Below, one piece after another: positions 33,168 to 38,653 of a stretch of DNA of 38,653 bases. The stretch comes from Bacteroidota bacterium. GTDB taxonomy: Bacteria; Bacteroidota; Bacteroidia; Chitinophagales; Chitinophagaceae. The translations under genes were made by a program, and so were the position numbers. How positions within the stretch are numbered: position 1 is the stretch's first letter; every line of letters begins with the position of its first letter. The DNA is taken from the NCBI GenBank assembly GCA_018267615.1, contig JAFDYD010000026.1:15611-54263 (forward strand), in the 5' to 3' direction. The notes below the pieces were generated by a model. It worked only from the letters and a program-made list of their open reading frames with translations, was not told the DNA's origin and searched no databases.

Positions 33168-34193
33168 ATGAACAAATCGTTACCCATATATGTATTGGCT
33201 TTTTTCTCGCTGATCCTTTGTTGTATTGGAACCGGATGCGGTGGATCTGACCATGCAGGTTCGCAATCGGAAACGGACGTTTTAAAACAACCATTCCTTG
33301 CTTCGATCAATGACAGTATCAGACGGTTTCCAAAAAATGCAGAACTGTATTTGCGAAGGGCCATACTTCTTTCGCGAAGCGACGCGCACGAATATGCAAA
33401 TGCTGATTTTAAAAAAGCATGGCAGCTGGATGATTCGAAAGAAAATGCTTTACAATACGCCGCAAATCTCGCGATCCTAGGGCGCTCGTCTGACCGATTG
33501 AAATTATTAGAAGCGTGCATTCAAAAATTTCCCGACGTAGCCGAATTCAAACGTTTAACCGGCGAGGCATATATTGAAGGTGGAAAATCAAAACTGGCGC
33601 TCGATTTATATGAAAATCTTCTCAAGAAAGATTCATCGGATTTCGAGGCGCTGTATGAAAAAGGATTGGTACTCGAGCAAATGCATGACACTGCACGAGC
33701 ACTTTTGGCTTTGAAAAGAGCATACGAGATGCAACCAGTGAACACCTATGCATTGGAGTTGGCACATATCTATGCCGAAACAAAAAATCCTGTAGCACTC
33801 CAAATTTGTGATGAAGTGCTTAGTAAAGATTATGCCCGTGAATTGGTCGATCCTTTTTTTATAAAAGGAATTTACTACGCAAACACTTTACAATATAACC
33901 TGGCAATCGCACAATTTGATTCCTGTATTCGCCGCGACTGGAAATTCACAGACGCATATATAGAAAAAGGGATTGCCTATTATAAACAAAAAAATTATGA
34001 TGAGGCCCTGAGTATTTTTCAACTCGCTGCTACCGTTTCTAACAGCGATGCAGATGCATACTATTGGGTGGGGCGTTGTTATGAAGTGGTCAATAAGAAA
34101 GAAGAAGCAATTGTCTATTATGAAAGAGCAGCCCTTCTCGATAAGAATTTTACGGAAGCAAAAGCAGCGTTGAAGAGACTGAAGGGGAATTGA
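33168..34193 (+). CDS. TPR-repeat lipoprotein
   Basis: The signal peptide of this 341-residue protein ends in a lipobox IGTGC (lipidated Cys24). The rest is an array of tetratricopeptide repeats of about 34 residues from about 50 to 335 (for example AELYLRRAILLSRSDAHEYA, SKLALDLYENLLKKDSSDFE, NYDEALSIFQLAATVSNSDAD, KEEAIVYYERAALLDKNFTE). It should be anchored in the envelope and act as a scaffold; no partner is evident. It may precede rpe functionally only by chance, because a strong inverted repeat and a new promoter lie in between. Confidence 0.85.
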   Translation: MNKSLPIYVLAFFSLILCCIGTGCGGSDHAGSQSETDVLKQPFLASINDSIRRFPKNAELYLRRAILLSRSDAHEYANADFKKAWQLDDSKENALQYAANLAILGRSSDRLKLLEACIQKFPDVAEFKRLTGEAYIEGGKSKLALDLYENLLKKDSSDFEALYEKGLVLEQMHDTARALLALKRAYEMQPVNTYALELAHIYAETKNPVALQICDEVLSKDYARELVDPFFIKGIYYANTLQYNLAIAQFDSCIRRDWKFTDAYIEKGIAYYKQKNYDEALSIFQLAATVSNSDADAYYWVGRCYEVVNKKEEAIVYYERAALLDKNFTEAKAALKRLKGN

Positions 34194-34196
34194 GAA

Positions 34197-34269
34197 ATTG
34201 ATTCTTTGCGCTTTTGCGTCTTTGCGTGAGGAATTTTCACGCAAAAGCGCAAAAGCGCAAAGAATCAAT
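34197..34269. repeat. Inverted repeat with 32-nt arms between the TPR gene and rpe
   Basis: The arms 34197-34228 and 34238-34269 match at 30 of 32 positions around a 9-nt loop. The word is CTTTGCGCTTTTGCG, similar to repeats I have seen between genes in unrelated bacteria. It begins 3 nt after the TPR stop, and the rpe -7 element follows 8 nt after it. Confidence 0.93.
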
Positions 34270-34277
34270 CAAACAAC

Positions 34278-34285
34278 TACTTTTG
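34278..34285 (+). promoter_or_regulatory. -7 promoter element of rpe
   Basis: TACTTTTG is an exact match and lies 18 nt before the ATG at 34304, directly behind the inverted repeat. Confidence 0.5.
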
Positions 34286-34303
34286 AATTATTAATTTCAA
34301 CTT

Positions 34304-34957
34304 ATGCTACTTGTCGCCCCGTCATTATTAGCTTCGAATTTTCTAAAATTGGAAGAAGAATGCAAAATGGTAAATGAAAGTGAAGCGGATTGGTTTCACC
34401 TCGATGTCATGGATGGCCGCTTTGTACCAAATATCAGTTTTGGCATTCCCGTGATTGAACATATTCGTAAAGTCGCGGAAAAATCCTGTGACGTTCATTT
34501 GATGATAGAAGAACCAGAAAAACTTACGGAAGCATTTGCGAAAGCCGGCGCCGATCACCTGATCGTTCATATCGAAACTTGCAGAAATCTTCACAGCAAT
34601 ATTCAACAAATCAAATCGCTTGGAATGAAAGCCGGTGTTGCTATCAATCCGCACACACCTGTTGAAATGCTGTACGATATCCTGGAAGACATTCATCATG
34701 TTTGTATGATGAGCGTGAATCCTGGTTTTGGCGGACAATCATTCATTCCTCACACATTAAAAAAAATCCGTGAACTGAAACACGCCATTCACGAAAGAGG
34801 GCTGCATGTATTGATTGAAATTGATGGCGGCGTCACCTTGGAAAACGCAAAGGCTATTGTTCATGCGGGCGCTGATGTGTTGGTTGCAGGAAACACTGTC
34901 TTCAAATCTCCTGACCCTAAAAACATCATCCATCAATTAAAAAATATAGTGTGCTGA
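34304..34957 (+). CDS. rpe: Ribulose-phosphate 3-epimerase
   Basis: Rpe interconverts ribulose-5-phosphate and xylulose-5-phosphate in the pentose phosphate pathway. It is a TIM barrel of 217 residues with the metal ligands His32 and Asp34 (WFHLDVMDGRFVPN), His65 (CDVHLMIEEP) and Asp174 (LIEIDGGV). Asp34 and Asp174 are also the acid/base pair. The loop SVNPGFGGQSF and the phosphate-binding VAGNTVFK are intact. The methyltransferase gene starts 3 nt after the stop, so they form a pair. Confidence 0.96.
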   Translation: MLLVAPSLLASNFLKLEEECKMVNESEADWFHLDVMDGRFVPNISFGIPVIEHIRKVAEKSCDVHLMIEEPEKLTEAFAKAGADHLIVHIETCRNLHSNIQQIKSLGMKAGVAINPHTPVEMLYDILEDIHHVCMMSVNPGFGGQSFIPHTLKKIRELKHAIHERGLHVLIEIDGGVTLENAKAIVHAGADVLVAGNTVFKSPDPKNIIHQLKNIVC

Positions 34958-34960
34958 TCT

Positions 34961-35707
34961 ATGGCGAAAGATCTTTTTTCCCAACAGGCATCCTTATACG
35001 CAAAATATCGCCCGAGCTATCCTCAAACGCTTATTGATTTTATAATATCGAATACGAACACAAAAGATACTGCTTGGGATTGTGCGACAGGTAATGGGCA
35101 GGCAGCCGTATTGTTATCGCCTTATTTTAAAAAAATATTTGCAACTGATATCAGCGAAAAGCAAATCAGCCAGGCATCTCCAAGTTCAAATATTTTCTAT
35201 TCGGTAGGTACCGAAGAGAAAACAAATTTTGAAAACGACAGTTTCGACCTGATTACTGTTGCGCAGGCTTACCACTGGTTTCATTTCGATGGTTTTTTCC
35301 GTGAAGCAACGAGAGTCGGTAAACCCGGATCATCCGTTGCTGTATGGGGATATGGATTGATAAATGCCAGTGACAAAATACTGGATGAGCGCATCCGCGA
35401 ATTTTATTATCAAAGAATCTATAAGTACTGGGATCCTGAACGCAAGCATGTCGATGAAGAATACAAAACTGTTCCCTTCAATTTTGCTGAACAGGTTTCA
35501 AAAAATTTCCAGGAAGATATTGAATGGACATTGGAAGATCTGAAAGGATATTTCAATACGTGGTCAAGTTTGCAGCACTTCATCAAAGCAAATAATTATA
35601 ACATCGCCGATCAGTTTTCAGAAGAATTGAGATTATACTGGAACGATGGAAGCAAAAAAACTTTTTCCTTTCCTTTATTTCTTCGACTGGGAAAAGTGAG
35701 AAAATGA
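34961..35707 (+). CDS. SAM-dependent methyltransferase, Methyltransf_11 type
   Basis: The 248 residues begin with LFSQQASLYAKYRPSYPQTL, a segment shared by a large group of unassigned methyltransferases. The AdoMet motif I is AWDCATGNGQAAVLL (about 47-61), the acidic loop IFATDISEKQI, and motif IV DLITVAQAYHWFHFDGFF. A C-terminal region with WNDGSKKTFSFPLFLRLG closes the fold. The substrate is unknown. It lies 3 nt after rpe and is likely co-translated, although no functional link is apparent. Confidence 0.8.
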   Translation: MAKDLFSQQASLYAKYRPSYPQTLIDFIISNTNTKDTAWDCATGNGQAAVLLSPYFKKIFATDISEKQISQASPSSNIFYSVGTEEKTNFENDSFDLITVAQAYHWFHFDGFFREATRVGKPGSSVAVWGYGLINASDKILDERIREFYYQRIYKYWDPERKHVDEEYKTVPFNFAEQVSKNFQEDIEWTLEDLKGYFNTWSSLQHFIKANNYNIADQFSEELRLYWNDGSKKTFSFPLFLRLGKVRK

Positions 35708-35715
35708 AGAACGGG

Positions 35716-35806
35716 CGCGGAGAACAAGAGTGAAGAAACAGAGCGGAGAGCGGAAGGATAGGTTCCCTCCGCTCTCCGCTCTGTTTCTTCACTCTTGTTC
35801 TCCGCG
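35716..35806. repeat. Perfect 39-bp inverted repeat between converging stops
   Basis: The arms 35716-35754 and 35768-35806 are perfectly complementary around a 13-nt loop. Pairing resumes after a 4-nt bulge to GAAC/GTTC. Words are AGAACAAGAG and AACAGAGCGGAGAGCG; the latter is shared with the repeat at 1958-2026. It begins 9 nt after the methyltransferase stop and ends 4 nt before the stop of the small minus-strand gene at 35810. Confidence 0.95.
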
Positions 35807-35809
35807 TTC

Positions 35810-36014
35810 TCACAAACTGTCACGCATCTGCTCAAGCACCGCCTGTGTTTGTCCCACCCATCCAACTTCTTTACGACTTGGCCATTTCAAAGTTTTTGTT
35901 TCGAGAAATGTTTTCAGCATATCATATCCACGATATGCCTGATCTTCCGAGTGAAAGCAATTAATCCATTTTTTGTCCAGCTCTATAGCACAACAGTAAA
36001 AAAAGTGGGCGCAT
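35810..36014 (-). pseudogene. Frameshifted small gene, about 67 residues if repaired
   Basis: On the minus strand a frame ending at TGA (35810-35812) is open for 72 codons and reads AIELDKKWINCFHSEDQAYR, GYDMLKTFLETKTLKWPSRK and EVGWVGQTQAVLEQMRDSL, a convincing soluble protein. It has no start codon before an internal ATG at 35920. One frame over, ATG at 36014 (MRPLF) leads into a run of seven T (35998-36004). Removing one T would join them into a 67-residue protein. I do not recognise the family. Either a homopolymer mutation, a sequencing error, or translation from 35920 (36 residues) explains it. The inverted repeat at its stop matches the pattern behind normal genes here. Confidence 0.5.
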
Positions 36015-36142
36015 TTCGATGCAGTTGATTAAGGGTTTAATTGTGAAATTTTTCTTTGGAACAAATAAACATAATTTCCCTGTTATTACGTTTTCTTTGC
36101 AGCAAAATCTGTTTAAATTCGGTCATTCTAAAAAGTCTTTCC

Positions 36143-38626
36143 TTGAAAGCCGCTTTGTGTTACCTTTTACTACTGCTAATACTCTGTTCCCAATCCTTAT
36201 TGGCACAAAAAAAAGCCGCTTTTGTATCGGGGAAAATTTTCGACGAAAATGATCGTCCTCTTGCAAAAGTTTCGGTTATAATTCTTGGCAGACAAACGGG
36301 CCTGGTCGCTTCAGACTCGGGTGAATTCAGGTTAAAAGTTCCAGCAGACAAAGCCTTCGCACTCGTCTTTTCTTTTACGGGTTATAAAACACAGCAACGC
36401 AATTTTCTTTTAAATGAAAATGAAGAAGAAAAAATCGTCGTGCGGATGGAAAAGAACGCGCAGCAATTGAAAGAGGTAGTGATAACGGATGATCAGCAAA
36501 GAAAAGAAGCAGGTCTCGTAAAAATTAATCCAAAAGACGCAATCAATATCCCATCACCGGTCGGTGGAATCGAAAGCCTGATCAAAGTTTTTGTGGGATC
36601 GAATAATGAACTGACTTCGCAGTATAGTGTTCGCGGGGGAAATTATGACGAAAACCTGGTCTACGTAAATGATTTTGAAATATTCCGTCCCTATCTTGTC
36701 AGCAATGCGCAACAGGAAGGATTGAGTTTTATCAATCCTGAAATGACTAAAAACGTAAGTTTTTACAACGGCGGATTCCAGGCGAAATATGGAGATAAGA
36801 TGTCCTCTGTACTCGATATCCAATACCGAAAGCCAAAAAAATTCGGCGGTTCAGCGTATGTCGGTTTGCTCGAACAAGGACTGCATCTCGAAGGAACTGC
36901 AGCAAAAGATAAATTCACATATCTTGTTGGCGTTCGCAATCGCACGAACAAAAATCTATTCAGCAGCCAGGATACAAAGGGAAATTATATTCCATCTTCT
37001 TCGGATATACAAGCTTTGTTCACTTATCAAATCAATCAAAACAATTCGCTTGAACTATTAGGTACATTTTCACAGACAAAATTTTCGCTGATACCGCAGT
37101 TCAGCCAGCTGACTTCTTCCGTGTTCTCTCCCTATTTTACTGCCAATCTCGGGCTTGATGTTTTTTTCTCGGGACAAGAGCAGGATCGCTATTATACCGA
37201 CATGGTGGGACTAACATGGAATCAACAGGTGAAGAAAAATCTTCGCCTCAAATGGATGATTTCACGTTTTAATGATAACGAAAACGAATCTTACGATATC
37301 ACGGGTAATTATCTTTTTGGTGAAAGGAATTTTGATAAAGGAAGTGCAGATTTTGGTTTGATAACAAATCCACTCGGCGCCGGGCTTTATCAGAATTATG
37401 CGAGAAATCGGTTAGACATTACCGTTTGGAACGCAACACACAAAGGATATCTCGATTTAGGTAATCATTATATTCAATGGGGATTGAGTGCCGAAAAACA
37501 AATTGTGCACGACAAATTGCATGAATGGGAATTCCAAGATTCAGCAGGGTATTCACTGCCGTACAATCCAGATGCACTCACGCTAAATAATTATCGCCAC
37601 TCTTCCGCAGATCTTGACATCAACCGGTTTACTGGTTTTGTGCAAGACAATATTGCGTTTACACATGCCAGTGAGTTTACATTGCAAGCTGGCGTTCGCT
37701 ACAATTACAACACGTTGAATAACCAGTTCTTGTTGTCGCCCCGTCTTGGCTTTTCATGGAAGCCGGCAAAATCAAAAAAAGATATTATTTATCGGGGAGC
37801 TATTGGGATATATAACCAGCCACCATTTTATCGTGAGATGAGAAAGATGGATGGAACACTAAATACAGATCTCAAAGCACAAAAAAGCTGGCAGGTAACT
37901 GCGGGATTTGATTATAATTTTCACGCCGGCGATCGTCCTTTCCGCCTTACAACGGAAGCATATTATAAAGGCATGACAGACGTTGTGCCTTATGATCTCG
38001 TAAATGTCCGAACCCGTTACTACGGAGAAAATAGCGCGAAAGCTTATGCAGTCGGCGTTGAAATGCGTTTATTTGGGGAATTGGTGAAAGACGCAGAAAG
38101 CTGGATCAGTATCGGCATTATGCGAACAAGAGAAAAAATTAATAATGCATTTTATTATAACTATAACCTGGATTCATCAAATCATGTGGTAGATAGTACC
38201 CGCGCTGAACAAGGATGGGTGCGTCGTCCTACAGATCGCTTAATTACACTCGGATTGTTTATCCAGGATTATCTCTCCACCAACAAAAATTTCAAACTCT
38301 ATTTGAATGTTTTGTATGGAAGTAATTTGCCATTTAATATTCCAGGCAGTGTAAAATACCGCAATGCATTAATCATCGATCCATATATCCGCGCTGATAT
38401 CGGATTAAGTGCATTATTACTGGATAATGAAAAAAGCAATAGAAGAAGTCATAGTCCGTTCCGGAATATCGAAAACATTTGGGCCACGCTCGAAATATTT
38501 AATGTTATCGACCGCGATAATACCATTTCCTATTTGTTGATCAAAGATTTCTCCAATACTGTTTATGCAATGCCGCAAAGACTCACACCAAGATTGTTGA
38601 ATTTGAAATTAGTTGCGAAATTTTGA
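36143..38626 (+). CDS. TonB-dependent outer-membrane receptor with carboxypeptidase-like N-domain
   Basis: This is a TonB-dependent receptor for energised uptake across the outer membrane. After the signal peptide comes a carboxypeptidase-regulatory-like domain (VSGKIFDENDRPLAKVSVII, GEFRLKVPADKAF), then a plug domain (SQYSVRGGNYDENLVYVNDF, INPEMTKNVSFYNGGFQAKYG) and a C-terminal beta barrel ending in LNLKLVAKF. There is no ATG: the frame opens after TGA at 36044. TTG at 36143 gives a textbook signal peptide (KAALCYLLLLLILCSQSLLA) and 827 residues. TTG at 36056 would add 29 residues before it. No SusD-like partner follows within the window, so the substrate is unknown. Confidence 0.85.
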   Translation: MKAALCYLLLLLILCSQSLLAQKKAAFVSGKIFDENDRPLAKVSVIILGRQTGLVASDSGEFRLKVPADKAFALVFSFTGYKTQQRNFLLNENEEEKIVVRMEKNAQQLKEVVITDDQQRKEAGLVKINPKDAINIPSPVGGIESLIKVFVGSNNELTSQYSVRGGNYDENLVYVNDFEIFRPYLVSNAQQEGLSFINPEMTKNVSFYNGGFQAKYGDKMSSVLDIQYRKPKKFGGSAYVGLLEQGLHLEGTAAKDKFTYLVGVRNRTNKNLFSSQDTKGNYIPSSSDIQALFTYQINQNNSLELLGTFSQTKFSLIPQFSQLTSSVFSPYFTANLGLDVFFSGQEQDRYYTDMVGLTWNQQVKKNLRLKWMISRFNDNENESYDITGNYLFGERNFDKGSADFGLITNPLGAGLYQNYARNRLDITVWNATHKGYLDLGNHYIQWGLSAEKQIVHDKLHEWEFQDSAGYSLPYNPDALTLNNYRHSSADLDINRFTGFVQDNIAFTHASEFTLQAGVRYNYNTLNNQFLLSPRLGFSWKPAKSKKDIIYRGAIGIYNQPPFYREMRKMDGTLNTDLKAQKSWQVTAGFDYNFHAGDRPFRLTTEAYYKGMTDVVPYDLVNVRTRYYGENSAKAYAVGVEMRLFGELVKDAESWISIGIMRTREKINNAFYYNYNLDSSNHVVDSTRAEQGWVRRPTDRLITLGLFIQDYLSTNKNFKLYLNVLYGSNLPFNIPGSVKYRNALIIDPYIRADIGLSALLLDNEKSNRRSHSPFRNIENIWATLEIFNVIDRDNTISYLLIKDFSNTVYAMPQRLTPRLLNLKLVAKF

Positions 38627-38653
38627 CCAGGATTTTATGCGATTTGACTGATT

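Noticed and set aside
34197..34269. Standard Rho-independent terminator
   Set aside because: The stem is strong but no T-run follows on either strand. It is listed as a repeat instead.
1..38653. tRNA or rRNA genes, or a biosynthetic or defence island
   Set aside because: No cloverleaf T-loop signatures, rRNA motifs, toxin-antitoxin pairs, nuclease-helicase sets or multi-enzyme clusters were seen on either strand.

Overview
The window looks like a chromosomal segment of a Bacteroidota bacterium, most likely order Chitinophagales. The evidence is a protein with a type IX secretion sorting domain, a TonB-dependent receptor with a carboxypeptidase-regulatory-like N-terminus, orphan ~790-residue MacB/FtsX permeases, a DUF3667 protein, the order rplQ-carA, A-rich translation starts without Shine-Dalgarno sequences, and at least ten copies of the Bacteroidota -7 promoter element TAnnTTTG just upstream of start codons. 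The segment is mostly core and peripheral metabolism. No phage, insertion sequence, CRISPR array, tRNA or rRNA is visible.

Layout. Positions 1-6.7 kb: an RluD-type pseudouridine synthase, peptide deformylase, a tight minus-strand trio (SpoU/TrmH methyltransferase, UbiA-family prenyltransferase, RuvX) and divergent mutS. 6.7-12.3 kb: an orphan ABC-type permease, an NTF2-like lipoprotein, a DUF3667 zinc-ribbon membrane protein and a DUF1624/HGSNAT-type membrane acyltransferase. 12.5-19.9 kb: a small T9SS-sorted protein, an AraC-type regulator, a candidate small RNA, gluconokinase, cysteine desulfurase, phosphoglucosamine mutase and a methyltransferase. 20-25.2 kb: the minus-strand alpha-type ribosomal operon infA-rpmJ-rpsM-rpsK-rpsD-rpoA-rplQ followed by carA, with its own promoter in front of infA and no secY upstream. 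25.4-32.7 kb: an unrecognised conserved-looking protein, homogentisate dioxygenase, a Nudix hydrolase plus metallophosphoesterase pair, a YtxH-like protein, a GNAT, a divergent AraC/DMT-exporter pair, an ABM-like protein and a four-helix membrane protein. 32.8-38.6 kb: a broken small secreted gene, a TPR lipoprotein, rpe plus a methyltransferase, a frameshifted small gene and a TonB-dependent receptor.

The most unusual feature is not a gene. Almost every gap downstream of a stop codon carries its own long inverted repeat, with arms of 13-66 nt, built from short reiterated words. Several arms run into the last codons of the neighbouring gene. At least four word families recur at two loci, including an exact 27-nt match 8 kb apart. 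Most lack U-tracts, so they are not ordinary intrinsic terminators. Secondary points of interest are a promoter-to-terminator small-RNA candidate in the 14.3-14.6 kb gap, two unlisted broken small genes (in-frame stop; homopolymer frameshift), two promoters positioned so that their transcripts would be leaderless, and operator-like palindromes at two starts.
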